This document shows positions 11,409-21,784 of a stretch of DNA of 64,000 bases, one piece after another; the first letter of the stretch is position 1; each line of letters starts with the position of its first letter. Location of the stretch: positions 1 through 64,000 of the forward strand of contig JAQGKD010000120.1 of the NCBI GenBank assembly GCA_028290285.1, in the 5' to 3' direction. A program made the translations under genes and the position numbers. The notes under the pieces were generated by a model. It made no database searches. It was given only the letters and a program-made list of their open reading frames with translations, and was not told where the DNA came from. This stretch comes from Hyphomicrobiales bacterium. Its GTDB lineage: Bacteria; Pseudomonadota; Alphaproteobacteria; Rhizobiales; Beijerinckiaceae.

Positions 11409-12806
11409 ATGAGCAACAAGATGTGGGGCGGCCGGTTCGTCAGCGGCCCCGACGCAATCATGGAGGAGATAAATGCCTCCATCGGTTTCGATTACAAGTT
11501 CGCCTCCCAGGACATCAGGGGCTCGCTCGCCCATGTCGCCATGCTCGCGGAGCGGGGCATCATCGAGCCCGAGGCCGCGAAAGCCATTGCTGAGGGTCTA
11601 GACCAGGTCCGCCGGGAAATCGAGGACGGCACCTTCACCTTTTCGCGCGCGCTGGAGGACATTCATATGAATGTCGAATCCCGGCTGGCCGAAATCGTCG
11701 GCCCGAACGCCGGCCGCCTGCACACCGCGCGCTCCCGCAACGACCAGGTGGCGCTCGATTTCCGCCTCTGGATTCGCGACACGATCGACACGCTCGACGA
11801 GCAATTGCGCGACCTCCAGATTGCCTTGGCCGAGCGCGCACTCGAACACGCAGCCTCCGTCATGCCTGGCTTTACCCACCTGCAGTCGGCGCAGCCGGTG
11901 ACCTTCGGCCATCACCTGATGGCCTATGTCGAGATGCTCGGCCGCGACCGGGGCCGCCTGAGCGACGCGCGCCGTCGCCTCAACGAATGCCCGCTCGGCG
12001 CGGCAGCGCTTGCCGGCACGTCCTTTCCCATCGATCGCGAGATGACCGCCCGGACGCTCGGCTTCGATTGCCCGACCGCCAACTCGCTCGATAGCGTCTC
12101 CGATCGCGACTTCGTGCTCGAAACGCTCTCGGCCGCGGCCATATGCGCCGTGCATCTGTCGCGTTTCGCGGAAGAGATCGTGCTCTGGGCGACGCCGCAG
12201 TTCGGCTTCGCGGGCCTGTCGGACAAGTTCACGACCGGTTCCTCGATCATGCCGCAAAAACGCAATCCCGATGCAGCCGAACTCGTGCGCGGCAAGTCCG
12301 GCCGCGTCATCGGCGCGCTGACTGGCCTGCTTGTTGTGATGAAAGGCCTGCCGCTCGCCTATTCCAAGGACATGCAGGAGGACAAGGAGGGCACGTTCGA
12401 TGCTCTCCAGGCACTTTCGCTCTGCCTCGCCGCCATGACCGGCATGGTGCGGGACCTCACACCTGACGTGCGTCGCATGAAGAGCGCCGCCGGTAGCGGC
12501 TACGCGATTGCGACGGACCTGGCCGACTGGCTCGTCCGTGCGCTGAACATGCCGTTCCGCGAAGCCCATCACGCGACCGGACGTCTCGTCGGCATGGCCG
12601 CTGAACGCAAGATCCCTCTGGAGAAGCTGACTCTCGAAGAGATGCAATCGGTGGATCCGCGCATCACCGCCGAGGTTCATGCCGTGCTCGGCGTCGACAA
12701 ATCCGTTCGCAGCCGCGTCAGTTATGGCGGGACGGCCCCGGCGAATGTGCGTGCGCAGGCCAAGAAATGGCTGAAGAAGCTGGCGCCAAAGAGGCCAGGC
12801 GCATGA
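11409..12806 (+). CDS. argH: Argininosuccinate lyase
   Basis: Last enzyme of arginine synthesis, splitting argininosuccinate into arginine and fumarate; 465 residues, normal length. It begins [10 protein letters not shown] as in the family and shows [15 protein letters not shown], the [10 protein letters not shown] block carrying a catalytic His, and the fumarase-superfamily signature [12 protein letters not shown] with the catalytic serine. The short gap to divergent tlpA (66 bp) must hold both promoters. Downstream come a small lipoprotein gene and lysA, likely one transcription unit. Confidence 0.98.
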   Translation: MSNKMWGGRFVSGPDAIMEEINASIGFDYKFASQDIRGSLAHVAMLAERGIIEPEAAKAIAEGLDQVRREIEDGTFTFSRALEDIHMNVESRLAEIVGPNAGRLHTARSRNDQVALDFRLWIRDTIDTLDEQLRDLQIALAERALEHAASVMPGFTHLQSAQPVTFGHHLMAYVEMLGRDRGRLSDARRRLNECPLGAAALAGTSFPIDREMTARTLGFDCPTANSLDSVSDRDFVLETLSAAAICAVHLSRFAEEIVLWATPQFGFAGLSDKFTTGSSIMPQKRNPDAAELVRGKSGRVIGALTGLLVVMKGLPLAYSKDMQEDKEGTFDALQALSLCLAAMTGMVRDLTPDVRRMKSAAGSGYAIATDLADWLVRALNMPFREAHHATGRLVGMAAERKIPLEKLTLEEMQSVDPRITAEVHAVLGVDKSVRSRVSYGGTAPANVRAQAKKWLKKLAPKRPGA

Positions 12807-12919
12807 ATGGCGGAGGAGGCAGATGCGTCGAAATGTCGCGGGTTCTCGTGCCGCGCCAAGCCTCCGCTCGCCACATGCCCAGCTTCGGGTATAATCGTCG
12901 CGCCCTCAGGAGTCCGGTC

Positions 12920-13165
12920 GTGAATCGCGCAAAAACCATCAGAACGAGCTGTGCTCTCGGGATCCTCGTCATCGTGTCGCTGGCTCTGTCAGGATGCGGC
13001 CGTCGTGGCGACCTCGAAGCACCCTCCGGTTCCACGGCCCCTGTCGCTCAGCCGAAGGTCGACCCGCAGGCCGACTCGCGCACGCGTATCGATGCCGTGG
13101 CGCCGCCGACGCGCGCCAATGTCGTACCACCCCGGCAGCCGTTCGTTCTCGACTCGATCCTTTAA
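12920..13165 (+). CDS. lptM: Small LptM-like lipoprotein
   Basis: Predicted lipoprotein of 81 residues. I place the start at a GTG (12920) because AGGAG lies 7 nt before it and the product then begins with a classic signal peptide: MNRAKTIRT, a hydrophobic core, and the lipobox LSGC, followed by GRRGDLEAP, the hallmark of the YifL/LptM family. E. coli LptM helps the LptD-LptE lipopolysaccharide translocon mature; that function is assumed by homology. Longer in-frame starts (from 12767, overlapping argH) would bury the signal peptide. It sits between argH and lysA, as in many proteobacteria. Confidence 0.85.
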   Translation: MNRAKTIRTSCALGILVIVSLALSGCGRRGDLEAPSGSTAPVAQPKVDPQADSRTRIDAVAPPTRANVVPPRQPFVLDSIL

Positions 13166-13182
13166 AAGGTACTGGTCCGCAC

Positions 13183-14454
13183 ATGCGTCATTTCGAGTAC
13201 CGCGACGGCGTCTTCCACGCCGAAGACATCGACTTGCGCGAAATCGCTCGTGAAGTCGGCACGCCGTTCTATTGCTATTCGCGGGCCACGCTGACGCGCC
13301 ATTACGAGGTCTTCTCGAAGGCCTTTGCAGACATGGATGCGCTCGTCTGTTTCGCGATGAAAGCCAATTCGAACCAGGCTGTTCTGACGACCCTGGCGAA
13401 GTTGGGCGCTGGCATGGACGTCGTCTCCGAAGGCGAATTGCATCGAGCGCTGGCCGCCGGCGTTCCAGGCTCGCGAATCACCTTTTCCGGCGTCGGCAAG
13501 ACAGCGCGCGAAATCGGGCTGGGGCTCGACGCGGGCATTCTCTGCTTCAATGTGGAATCCGAGCCCGAGCTCCAGGCGATCTCCGCCATCGCAACAGCGC
13601 GTGGCGTGAACGCTTCCATCGCGCTGCGCGTCAATCCGGACGTCGATGCCCGCACCCATGCCAAGATTTCAACCGGCAAGTCGGAGAACAAGTTCGGCAT
13701 TCCGATTTCACGCGCCGGCGCCGTCTATACGGAAGCAGCCCGGCTGCCAGGCATCTCCGTCACCGGCGTGGACATGCACATCGGGTCGCAAATCACTGAC
13801 CTGCAGCCCTTCGACGATGCTTTCGCCTTGCTCGCCGAATTCGTGGGGACCTTGCGCGCCGATGGCCACCCGATCGATCATCTCGATCTCGGCGGCGGTC
13901 TCGGTATCCCCTATCGCGAGAACGAGGACCCCGACAGCTACCACCCGGAACGCTATGCAGAGATCGTGCGCCGTCACGTCGGAAAGCTCGGCTGCAAGCT
14001 TGTCTTCGAGCCGGGCCGGCTGCTTGTCGGCAATGCCGGCATCCTCGTTACACAGGTGATTTATGTGAAGGCTGGGGACGGCCGCACCTTCGTCATCGTC
14101 GACGCCGCGATGAACGACCTCATCCGCCCGACACTGTACGAAGCCCATCATGACGTGAAACCGGTCGTCCTCGGCCCGCCGGAGGCGCCTTCGATCATCG
14201 CCGACATCGTCGGGCCGGTCTGCGAGACCGGCGATTACCTGGCGCTAGGTCGCGAGATGGCCGAGCCCGCATCGGGCGATCTACTCGCCGTCATGACGGC
14301 CGGGGCCTACGGAGCCGTCCAGGCAGGCACATATAACTCGCGCCTGCTCGTCCCCGAAGTCCTGGTCGACGGTGCGCGCTGGGCGGTGGTCCGGCCGCGC
14401 ACGACTTACGAAGAATTGATCGGCCTCGACAGAATTCCGCCTTGGCTCGGCTGA
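13183..14454 (+). CDS. lysA: Diaminopimelate decarboxylase
   Basis: PLP enzyme converting meso-diaminopimelate to lysine; 423 residues. The fold III decarboxylase motifs are clear: the PLP lysine in CFAMKANSN (Lys60), HIGSQI, the glycine-rich GGGLGIPY, EPGRLLVGNAG and the C-terminal ETGDYLALGRE with the catalytic Cys in VGPVCETGD. The start MRHFEYRDGV is the family N-terminus, 17 nt after the lipoprotein stop; longer in-frame readings overlap that gene. It probably forms an operon with argH and lptM. Confidence 0.97.
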   Translation: MRHFEYRDGVFHAEDIDLREIAREVGTPFYCYSRATLTRHYEVFSKAFADMDALVCFAMKANSNQAVLTTLAKLGAGMDVVSEGELHRALAAGVPGSRITFSGVGKTAREIGLGLDAGILCFNVESEPELQAISAIATARGVNASIALRVNPDVDARTHAKISTGKSENKFGIPISRAGAVYTEAARLPGISVTGVDMHIGSQITDLQPFDDAFALLAEFVGTLRADGHPIDHLDLGGGLGIPYRENEDPDSYHPERYAEIVRRHVGKLGCKLVFEPGRLLVGNAGILVTQVIYVKAGDGRTFVIVDAAMNDLIRPTLYEAHHDVKPVVLGPPEAPSIIADIVGPVCETGDYLALGREMAEPASGDLLAVMTAGAYGAVQAGTYNSRLLVPEVLVDGARWAVVRPRTTYEELIGLDRIPPWLG

Positions 14455-14548
14455 ACAGTCGGACGCTTGTGATCGAGCGAAGCCGATGTGGCGCTGGCAA
14501 GTGGATGGGCTCGTGTTACGTTCGCCGTGACCCAGCAAGGAGAGCCGC

Positions 14549-17197
14549 GTGAAGGAACGAGGAGGCCCCGGCAGAAACGTCGTGTTCGAGCGCCTCGATC
14601 GTCTCGTTCAGCTGGCGCGCGTCAGTCTCTCCTGGGAGAGACTGTGGCCTCGGATCGTGCCCTTGCTGGCACTGGGCGCGATGTTTCTCGCGTTATCTTG
14701 GGCCGGCCTCTGGATCGTCTCGCCACGCTGGCTGCGGATCGCAGGTCTCGGTGTTTTCGCCCTTCTGTTCGGCTATTTCCTTTTTCATCTCGTCCGTGTC
14801 GCGTTCCCGAGCCGCGCCGACAGCCTGAAGCGGCTCGACCGAGATTCCGGCCTCCTCCACAGGCCAGCCTCGACGCTTGAGGACAGGCTGGCCAACGACA
14901 GCGGCGACCCCGCGACGCGCGCGCTCTGGGAGCTTCATCTCGAACGCGCGGAGCGGGCGCTTGGGGCACTGAAGGTCTCGCCGCCATCTCCGCGCGTGGT
15001 AGATCACGACCGCTACGCCTTGCGCGCCGCTGCGCTGGTCGCTCTCGTCGCCGCTGCTTTCATGGCGGGTCCCGAGAAATACGCGCGCGTACTCGCCGCG
15101 TTCGACTGGCGCTCCCCGTCAGCTCAGGCGCAGGCTTACCGGCTCGATGCCTGGATCGATCCGCCGGCGTACACGGGGCGGCCGCCCATTCTGCTCAATA
15201 CAGGAATCGAGGGCGCCAAGGGTGACTCCCGCCATGTTCAGGCGCCTGCGGGATCCAGCATCGTGGTGCGCGCTTCCGCCACGGCTGGCGTCACGCTCGA
15301 AGCTGAGGGCGGCCTCCAGCTTCCCAAGCCCGACGAGACCGCCGCCGGCAAGATCGCGACGCGCGCGGACGGTTCGGGGCCCCCGCCGACAACGTCCTCG
15401 GACGAAGAACACCGCTGGCTCCTGCGCAGCGACGGCCGGCTCGTTCTGCGCCGCTACGGCAGCACGATCGCCGCCTACGACATCACATCCGTGCCAGATC
15501 GTGCACCCGTCATTACATTGCGCGGCGAACCGAAATCCAATGCGCGGGGATCTCTGACCCTCGGCTACAAGGTCGAGGACGATTACGGGATCATCGGCGC
15601 CGAGGCCGGATTCGCAAAGCCGGTCATCCAGGGCAGTCCCGTGACCGGACGCTCGCTGGTCGAGCCGCCGAAACTGACGCTCGCGCTGCCCGCCGCACCT
15701 GGCGGACTGGGTGAGGGCGAGACGACGGGCGACCTTTCAGAGCATCCGTGGGCCGGTGCGCGCGTCACGATGACGCTGCTCGCGCGCGACGAAGGCGGCA
15801 ACGAAGGGCTCAGCGACCCCGTCGAAATGACGCTCCCCCAGCGCACATTCGTGAAGCCGCTGGCGCGCGCTATCATCGAGCAACGGCGCAATCTCATCCT
15901 CGCGCCTGACGACCGGCGGCGCGTACAGACGGCGATGGACGCACTTGGCTTCGCTCCCGAACGTTTCGGCATCGCCAGCGGCGTCTATCTTGGGCTGCGC
16001 ACGATCTCGCAACGGCTGCGCAGCGCGCGGACCGACTCGCAATTGCTCGGCGTTGTCGACCTGATGTGGGAAATGGCTCTTCGCCTCGAGGACGGCGATC
16101 TGTCGCAGGCGGAGCGAGATCTGCGCGCGGCCCAGCAGCAATTGCGCGAAGCACTCGAGCGCGGAGCCTCGCCCGAGGAACTCAAGCGCCTGATGGATCA
16201 ATTGCGCGCCGCGCTCGACAAGTTCGTTCAGGAATTCGCCGAACAGCAGATGCGCGACCAGCAGAACCAGGGCCAGCAGGCCGAGCAGAACCAGCCCTCG
16301 ATGACCATTACGCCGCGCGACCTGCAGGCGATGCTCGATCGCATGGAAGACATGGCCCGCAATGGCAACACGGCGGACGCACAGCGCATGCTCGACCAGT
16401 TACAGCGCATGATGGAGAATCTGCAGAGCGCGCGCCGCCGCAGCCCGCAGAACGATGCAGCCCGCGAGATGAACCGTTCGCTGAATGAACTCGACAAATT
16501 GACGCGCGAGCAACAGCAGCTCCGGGATCAGACGTTCCAGGACAAGCAGCGATCGCAGCGCCAGAGCCATCGCAATCCGAACGGCGAGCAGCGTCGGGGC
16601 CAGCAGCAAGGCCAGCCCAATCAGCAGGACGAGGCCGACGATGGCGACGACCGATCGGCGCAGGACGGCCCGAAGTCAGGGAGCGAAGACCTCCAGCGTC
16701 GTCAGGAAGCCCTGCGCCAGCGGCTGGAGAGCCTGCAGAAGCGCATGAAGCAGCTCGGCATGAACGGCGAGGAAGGCTTCGATGAGGCCGAGGAAGCCAT
16801 GAAGGAAGCAGAGCAGGGGCTCGGCGAAGGCGGGCAGGGTCAGGACAAGGCCGTCGACGCGCAAGGCCGCGCGCTGGAAGGCTTGCGCAAGGGCGCGCAA
16901 TCTCTCGCCCAGCAGATGCAGCATGGCAACGAGCCCGGTCAGGGGCAGGCCGATGGACAGGGAGAGGGCGATCCGAATGGCCCCATGCGCCAGGGGCGCA
17001 ACGCTCCCAATCCCGATCCGCTCGGCCGTGAATCGCGCGATCGTACCTACAATCCGCAGAGCCGCTACGATCCCCTGGGCGTTCCCGCCGCCGAGCGCGC
17101 ACAGCGTGTGCTCGAGGAATTGCGCCGTCGCCTGAGCGATCCCTCGCGTCCCCGCGAGGAGCTGGACTATCTGGAACGGCTCCTGCGGCGTTATTGA
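14549..17197 (+). CDS. DUF4175 (TIGR02302) family membrane protein
   Basis: Large 882-residue protein of unknown function, with a GTG start after AAGGAG. Two hydrophobic segments near residues 31-52 and 59-80 and a third near 155-175 anchor it. A soluble region with beta-rich segments follows, then from about residue 510 a long, highly charged and glutamine-rich helical region (repeated QQQLREAL, EQQMRDQQNQGQQAEQNQ, GQQQGQPNQQDEADD) typical of coiled coil and disorder. The C-terminus YDPLGVPAAERAQRVLEELRRRLSDPSRP is the conserved end of the family. It lies after lysA, as in many Rhizobiales. An envelope role is a guess. Confidence 0.85.
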   Translation: MKERGGPGRNVVFERLDRLVQLARVSLSWERLWPRIVPLLALGAMFLALSWAGLWIVSPRWLRIAGLGVFALLFGYFLFHLVRVAFPSRADSLKRLDRDSGLLHRPASTLEDRLANDSGDPATRALWELHLERAERALGALKVSPPSPRVVDHDRYALRAAALVALVAAAFMAGPEKYARVLAAFDWRSPSAQAQAYRLDAWIDPPAYTGRPPILLNTGIEGAKGDSRHVQAPAGSSIVVRASATAGVTLEAEGGLQLPKPDETAAGKIATRADGSGPPPTTSSDEEHRWLLRSDGRLVLRRYGSTIAAYDITSVPDRAPVITLRGEPKSNARGSLTLGYKVEDDYGIIGAEAGFAKPVIQGSPVTGRSLVEPPKLTLALPAAPGGLGEGETTGDLSEHPWAGARVTMTLLARDEGGNEGLSDPVEMTLPQRTFVKPLARAIIEQRRNLILAPDDRRRVQTAMDALGFAPERFGIASGVYLGLRTISQRLRSARTDSQLLGVVDLMWEMALRLEDGDLSQAERDLRAAQQQLREALERGASPEELKRLMDQLRAALDKFVQEFAEQQMRDQQNQGQQAEQNQPSMTITPRDLQAMLDRMEDMARNGNTADAQRMLDQLQRMMENLQSARRRSPQNDAAREMNRSLNELDKLTREQQQLRDQTFQDKQRSQRQSHRNPNGEQRRGQQQGQPNQQDEADDGDDRSAQDGPKSGSEDLQRRQEALRQRLESLQKRMKQLGMNGEEGFDEAEEAMKEAEQGLGEGGQGQDKAVDAQGRALEGLRKGAQSLAQQMQHGNEPGQGQADGQGEGDPNGPMRQGRNAPNPDPLGRESRDRTYNPQSRYDPLGVPAAERAQRVLEELRRRLSDPSRPREELDYLERLLRRY

Positions 17198-17301
17198 CTG
17201 CGACAAAGGTACAGCTCACCCTTGCCGGATCAACCTGACGGTTCTACCTCCGTAAGCCCCAGCGTGAATTTCCGGGTAGCCGGACACAGAAACGGGCCCA
17301 G

Positions 17302-17493
17302 ATGTCGACATCCACCTCAAATCTCATTGTCGCCGGCGCGATCGGCGCCGTCGCGCTCGTTCTGTTCCTTGGCCTCGTGAACATGATGCGCGGCGGCAGC
17401 CCCAACAGGTCGCAAACCCTCATGCGGTGGCGCGTCGGGCTTCAATTTTTCGCCATTCTCGTCATCATGGGCGTGCTCTGGCTGCGCGGCTGA
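17302..17493 (+). CDS. Twin-transmembrane HIG1-like small protein
   Basis: 63-residue membrane protein with two hydrophobic helices (about residues 8-28 and 47-61) joined by a basic loop containing MMRGGSPNRSQTLMRWRV. This layout and the RGGxxNxSQxLMRxRV loop fit the bacterial members of the hypoxia-induced gene 1 (HIG1) domain family. In mitochondria HIG1 proteins associate with respiratory supercomplexes; a respiratory link here is inference. It is followed 22 nt later by the cobalamin adenosyltransferase gene, a conserved pairing in rhizobia. Confidence 0.75.
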   Translation: MSTSTSNLIVAGAIGAVALVLFLGLVNMMRGGSPNRSQTLMRWRVGLQFFAILVIMGVLWLRG

Positions 17494-17515
17494 AACTGCA
17501 GAAAGCTTTTTGAAA

Positions 17516-18097
17516 ATGGTTGTTCTCAATCGCATCTACACGCGGACCGGCGATGACGGGACGACAGCGCTCGGCACCGGCGAACGGCGAGCCAAATATG
17601 ATCTGCGGATCGAAGCCTATGGAACGGTCGATGAGACGAACGCGACACTTGGTCTCGCCCGTCTCGCGACAGCGACTGAGGATCCCGCGCTCGATGAAAT
17701 GCTTGGACGCATCCAGAATGATCTGTTCGACCTGGGCGCGGACCTTTGCACGCCTGAAGGTGAGGTCAAGCCCGAATGGGAACCGCTACGGATGCTGCAA
17801 TCGCAGGTGGAACGCATCGAACGCGAGATTGATCAGCTGAATGCGGAACTGCAGCCGTTGCGGTCCTTCGTCCTGCCGGGTGGAACGCCTGCGGCGGCAG
17901 CCCTGCACCTCTCGCGCACGATCAGCCGCCGTGCCGAAAGGTTGATCGTGCAGCTCGCAGCTGAGCCCAATGAGATCGTCGGCGCCCCTGCCCTGAAATA
18001 CATGAACCGCCTGTCCGATTTTCTGTTCGTGGCCTCGCGCTACGTCAATCGGCGCGGCGCGGGCGACGTGCTCTGGGTGCCCGGGCAGAACCGCTGA
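17516..18097 (+). CDS. Cob(I)alamin adenosyltransferase, PduO type
   Basis: Transfers the adenosyl group of ATP to cob(I)alamin, making adenosylcobalamin. The 193-residue protein has the N-terminal ATP site RIYTRTGDDGTT-LGTGER, the DETNATLGLAR helix, and the C-terminal RRAERLIVQL and NRLSDFLFVASRYVN motifs of PduO/MMAB enzymes. ATG 17516 is used; a TTG two codons earlier is less likely. AdoCbl is the cofactor of ethylmalonyl-CoA mutase encoded at 39.3-41.2 kb, so this enzyme probably feeds that step. It lies in a row with the HIG1 protein and rhomboid genes. Confidence 0.94.
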   Translation: MVVLNRIYTRTGDDGTTALGTGERRAKYDLRIEAYGTVDETNATLGLARLATATEDPALDEMLGRIQNDLFDLGADLCTPEGEVKPEWEPLRMLQSQVERIEREIDQLNAELQPLRSFVLPGGTPAAAALHLSRTISRRAERLIVQLAAEPNEIVGAPALKYMNRLSDFLFVASRYVNRRGAGDVLWVPGQNR

Positions 18098-18119
18098 CGC
18101 AAAGCCGGCGGAGTTCGCG

Positions 18120-18809
18120 ATGTTCATCCCCATTCACGACGGTGTTGCGCTGCGCTACATGCGCTTCGCCGTGACCACGAAAGCTGTGCTGGGCGTCAAC
18201 ATAGCGCTCTATCTTGCGGCGCTCGCGGGCTGGCTGGGCGACACGGGCCACGTCGATCTCGAATTTGGATTTATCCCCGCCGTGCTCTTCGGTTCGGCAA
18301 CGCTAGCAACAGATCTCAGCTTCGTGCCGTCAGGCGCGACGCTGGTCACGAGCCTTTTTCTGCACGCCGGCTTTGCGCATCTCGCCGGGAACATGCTGTT
18401 CCTCTGGGTGTTCGGAGATAACGTCGAGGATGCGATGGGCTCGCTTCGCTTCCTCGCCTTCTATCTCCTCTGTGGCGTGGCCGCATCGCTCACCTATGCG
18501 CTGATGGCGCCCGGTTCACAGGCGCCCCTGATTGGCGCGTCCGGCGCGGTGTCGGGGGTAGTCGTGGCCTATCTCATGCTCTATCCGCGTGTGAACGTGC
18601 TAGGCCTGATCTTCGCGTGGTTGCCGTTGCGGCTTCGCGCGAGCTGGCTCATCGGAGCCTGGATCCTGTTTCAGCTGGGATCGGCCGTCTTCAGTGCGGA
18701 TGCCGGCGTCGGCTGGTGGGCGCATGTCGGCGGAATGCTGGCCGGCGCCATCCTGACGCCCTTGCTGAAACGGAGTGACGTTCCGCTTTTCGGCACGCGT
18801 ATCGCCTAA
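18120..18809 (+). CDS. Rhomboid-family intramembrane serine protease
   Basis: 229-residue polytopic membrane protein with six predicted membrane segments. The catalytic serine is in GASGAVSG (Ser141) and the catalytic histidine in [10 protein letters not shown] (His202); [18 protein letters not shown] supplies the conserved HxxxN region (residues 87-104). The dyad is intact, so an active protease is expected. The substrate is unknown. It starts 22 nt after the cobalamin adenosyltransferase stop and is 172 nt before etfB. Confidence 0.93.
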   Translation: MFIPIHDGVALRYMRFAVTTKAVLGVNIALYLAALAGWLGDTGHVDLEFGFIPAVLFGSATLATDLSFVPSGATLVTSLFLHAGFAHLAGNMLFLWVFGDNVEDAMGSLRFLAFYLLCGVAASLTYALMAPGSQAPLIGASGAVSGVVVAYLMLYPRVNVLGLIFAWLPLRLRASWLIGAWILFQLGSAVFSADAGVGWWAHVGGMLAGAILTPLLKRSDVPLFGTRIA

Positions 18810-18981
18810 GTCGTTCTGCCACCCGTCGTCTCGACGTGCGTCTGCGTTGACTTGGGTCGGAGCGACGATTACCAAAACCAAGCTCGTCCGTGAGCGCGCC
18901 GGCGCCACTTCGGGATCGATCCGGTTTCAGGCTCGCAGATATATGAGCCCGCACACGTTCAGGCCTCAGGGGAGTTCCGAC

Positions 18982-19731
18982 ATGAAAGTTCTGGTCCCGG
19001 TCAAACGGGTGGTCGACTACAACGTCAAGATCCGCGTCAAATCCGATGGATCGGGCGTCGAACTCGCCAATGTCAAAATGTCGATGAACCCCTTCGACGA
19101 GATCGCGGTCGAAGAAGCCCTGCGCCTCCGTGAAGCCGGCAAGGCGACGGAAGTCGTCATCGTGTCCATCGGCCCGGCCCAGGCAGCGGAGACCATCCGC
19201 ACCGGTCTCGCGATGGGCGCCGACCGGGGCATCCTGGTAAAAGCAGATGGACCCGTGGAGCCGCTCGCCGTGGCCAAATTGCTCAAGGCGATCGTCGAGG
19301 CTGAACAGCCCGGGCTCGTCATCATGGGCAAGCAGGCCATCGACGACGACTGCAACCAGACGGGCCAGATGCTCGCCGCATTGCTCGGCTGGGGCCAGGG
19401 AACCTTCGCCTCGAAGGTCGAACTGGCCGACGGCACGGTCGATGTAACGCGCGAAGTCGACGGCGGTCTCCAGACGGTCAGCCTCAAACTGCCCGCGATC
19501 GTGACCACCGATCTGCGTCTCAACGAACCGCGCTATGCCTCTTTGCCTAACATCATGAAGGCGAAGAAGAAGCCGGTCGAGGACAAGACCGCAGCCGATT
19601 ACGGCATCGACATCGCCCCGCGCCTCTCCGTGCTGAAGACGTCCGAGCCGCCCGGGCGCAAAGCCGGTGTGAAGGTCGCCGATGTCGCGGAACTCGTTTC
19701 GAAACTGAAGAACGAAGCAGGAGTGCTGTGA
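18982..19731 (+). CDS. etfB: Electron transfer flavoprotein beta subunit
   Basis: Beta subunit of ETF, an FAD/AMP heterodimer accepting electrons from acyl-CoA dehydrogenases; 249 residues. The start [20 protein letters not shown] and the [14 protein letters not shown] motif are typical, as is [21 protein letters not shown], the conserved AMP/FAD-side loop. GGGGAG lies upstream. Its TGA overlaps the etfA ATG (TGATG), giving coupled translation. Methylsuccinyl-CoA dehydrogenase at 44.7-46.4 kb is one likely electron donor. Confidence 0.97.
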   Translation: MKVLVPVKRVVDYNVKIRVKSDGSGVELANVKMSMNPFDEIAVEEALRLREAGKATEVVIVSIGPAQAAETIRTGLAMGADRGILVKADGPVEPLAVAKLLKAIVEAEQPGLVIMGKQAIDDDCNQTGQMLAALLGWGQGTFASKVELADGTVDVTREVDGGLQTVSLKLPAIVTTDLRLNEPRYASLPNIMKAKKKPVEDKTAADYGIDIAPRLSVLKTSEPPGRKAGVKVADVAELVSKLKNEAGVL

Positions 19732-20672
19732 TGGCGACGCTTCTCTTAGCCGACATCAACAAGGGCCAGCTCGGCGATGCCACGGCCAAGGTGCTGACAG
19801 CAGCGCGCGCGCTCGGTGGGCCCGTGCACATTCTGATCGCGGGTCACGATATCGGCGCAGCCGCGCAGGCAGCCTCCCGCCTGGAGGGTGTCGACAAGGT
19901 TCTCGCAGCCGATGCCGCATCCTATGCGCATGCACTGGCAGAGCCGCTTGCAGACCTGATTGTTTCACTCAGCGGCGCTTACGACGCGCTCGTTGGCAGC
20001 GCAACCTCGACCGCCAAGAACGTGATGCCGCGTGTCGCCGCCTTGCTCGACGTGATGCAGATCTCGGAAATCATCAAGGTGATCGCGCCGGACACTTTCG
20101 AGCGGCCGATCTATGCTGGCAACGCCATCCAGACGGTGCAGTCGAAGGACGCAAAAAAGGTCATCACGGTTCGCACCGCGGCGTTCCAGGCGACGGGCGA
20201 GGGCGGCAATGCGCCGATCGAAGCGATATCCGCAGCATCGGACACCGGCGTTTCCACCTTCAAGGGAGAAGCGCTGGCGACGTCGGACCGGCCGGAACTG
20301 ACCTCTGCCAGGATCATCATCTCGGGCGGTCGGGCCATGCAGAACGCCGAGAATTTCAAGACATATATCGAGCCGGTCGCGGACAAGCTTGGGGCCGCCA
20401 TGGGTGCCTCGCGCGCTGCCGTCGATGCGGGATATGCGCCCAATGACTGGCAGGTCGGCCAGACCGGCAAGGTCGTCGCGCCCGATCTCTACATCGCGGT
20501 GGGCATTTCCGGCGCCATCCAGCATCTAGCCGGCATGAAGGATTCCAAGGTGATCGTCGCGATCAACAAGGATGAAGATGCGCCGATCTTCCAGGTCGCC
20601 GACTACGGGCTCGTCGCCGATCTCTTCACCGCCCTCCCCGCTCTCGCCTCCGAATTGGGCAAGGGCTCCTAA
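19731..20672 (+). CDS. etfA: Electron transfer flavoprotein alpha subunit
   Basis: Alpha subunit of ETF, 313 residues, holding the FAD. The C-terminal domain is fully conserved: [36 protein letters not shown] and [20 protein letters not shown]. The ATG at 19731 is preferred over the GTG one codon earlier because AGGAG is 7 nt before it. Electrons pass on to ETF-ubiquinone oxidoreductase, not encoded in this window. Followed 72 nt later by hbd, so the three genes may be one operon for acyl-CoA metabolism. Confidence 0.97.
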   Translation: MATLLLADINKGQLGDATAKVLTAARALGGPVHILIAGHDIGAAAQAASRLEGVDKVLAADAASYAHALAEPLADLIVSLSGAYDALVGSATSTAKNVMPRVAALLDVMQISEIIKVIAPDTFERPIYAGNAIQTVQSKDAKKVITVRTAAFQATGEGGNAPIEAISAASDTGVSTFKGEALATSDRPELTSARIIISGGRAMQNAENFKTYIEPVADKLGAAMGASRAAVDAGYAPNDWQVGQTGKVVAPDLYIAVGISGAIQHLAGMKDSKVIVAINKDEDAPIFQVADYGLVADLFTALPALASELGKGS

Positions 20673-20744
20673 TGATCATCTGGACGGTTGGCGCGTATAG
20701 CCTATGATTGCGCGTCTTCCATCTGGGTCGAGTGACAGGATCTC

Positions 20745-21626
20745 ATGAGCATCGACATTCGCAAACTCGGCGTCATCGGCGCCGGCCAGATGGGCAGCGG
20801 AATCGCTCAGGTCTGTGCGCAAGCCGGTATTGAAGTGCTCCTTCACGACGTGTCGGAGGACCGGATCAACGCGGGCCTCGCCACGATCAACGGCAATATG
20901 GCAAAGCTTGTTGGCAAGGAGCAGATGACCGAGGCCGAGCGCAAGGCCGCGATGGCAATCATCCAGCCCGCGATCGACTACGCCGCGTTCCACGACTGCG
21001 ACATTGTCATCGAAGCGGCGTCCGAGAACGAGGACGTGAAGCGCAAGATCTTTTCGCGCCTCTGCACGGCCCTGAAGCCGGAGGCGCTTCTCGCCTCGAA
21101 CACCTCCTCGATCTCGATCACCCGTCTGGCGTCCGTCACCGACCGTCCGGAGCGCTTTATCGGCATTCACTTCATGAATCCCGTGCCTCGCATGCAGCTC
21201 GTCGAGCTGATTCGTGGCATTGCAACCGAGGACGACACGTTTGAATCCGCCCGCCGCCTGATCGCGAGGCTCGGCAAGACGGCGACTGTGTCAGAGGATT
21301 TCCCGGCTTTCATCGTCAATCGCATCCTGCTGCCGATGATCAACGAAGCCATCTACACGCTCTACGAGGGCGTCGGTTCGGTCGAGGCCATCGACACGGC
21401 CATGCGGCTCGGCGCCAATCATCCGATGGGTCCTCTGCAACTCGCCGACTTCATCGGCCTCGACACCTGCCTGTCTGTGATGCAGGTGCTGCACGAAGGC
21501 CTCGCGGATTCCAAATACCGCCCCTGCCCGCTGCTCGTGAAATATGTCGAGGCGGGCTGGCTCGGCCGCAAGACCCAGCGCGGTTTCTACGACTACCGCA
21601 GCGGCACGCCGGTTCCGACCCGCTAG
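20745..21626 (+). CDS. hbd: 3-hydroxybutyryl-CoA dehydrogenase
   Basis: NAD(P)-dependent dehydrogenase acting on 3-hydroxybutyryl-CoA/acetoacetyl-CoA, 293 residues. The Rossmann motif GVIGAGQMGSGIAQ (residues 9-22), SNTSSISIT, HFMNPVP with the catalytic histidine and the C-terminal GRKTQRGFYDY signature are present. It follows etfBA, consistent with a role in fatty acid, polyhydroxybutyrate or ethylmalonyl-CoA metabolism; which stereoisomer is used cannot be told here. paaH-type paralogues are an alternative name. Confidence 0.93.
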   Translation: MSIDIRKLGVIGAGQMGSGIAQVCAQAGIEVLLHDVSEDRINAGLATINGNMAKLVGKEQMTEAERKAAMAIIQPAIDYAAFHDCDIVIEAASENEDVKRKIFSRLCTALKPEALLASNTSSISITRLASVTDRPERFIGIHFMNPVPRMQLVELIRGIATEDDTFESARRLIARLGKTATVSEDFPAFIVNRILLPMINEAIYTLYEGVGSVEAIDTAMRLGANHPMGPLQLADFIGLDTCLSVMQVLHEGLADSKYRPCPLLVKYVEAGWLGRKTQRGFYDYRSGTPVPTR

Positions 21627-21784
21627 AGCCGGTCGCCCCGGGGCGAAGGGCACCCAGCCGGGCGCTGCGACGCTTGTTCGCGTCCAGCATGATGGTTTGA
21701 CCTTCACAAGCCTGTCATTCCGAAGATAGACTATCTGCGCTAGGATGATCTGGCCCGGGCTGACCGGGCCCAACCTGCGTAGGG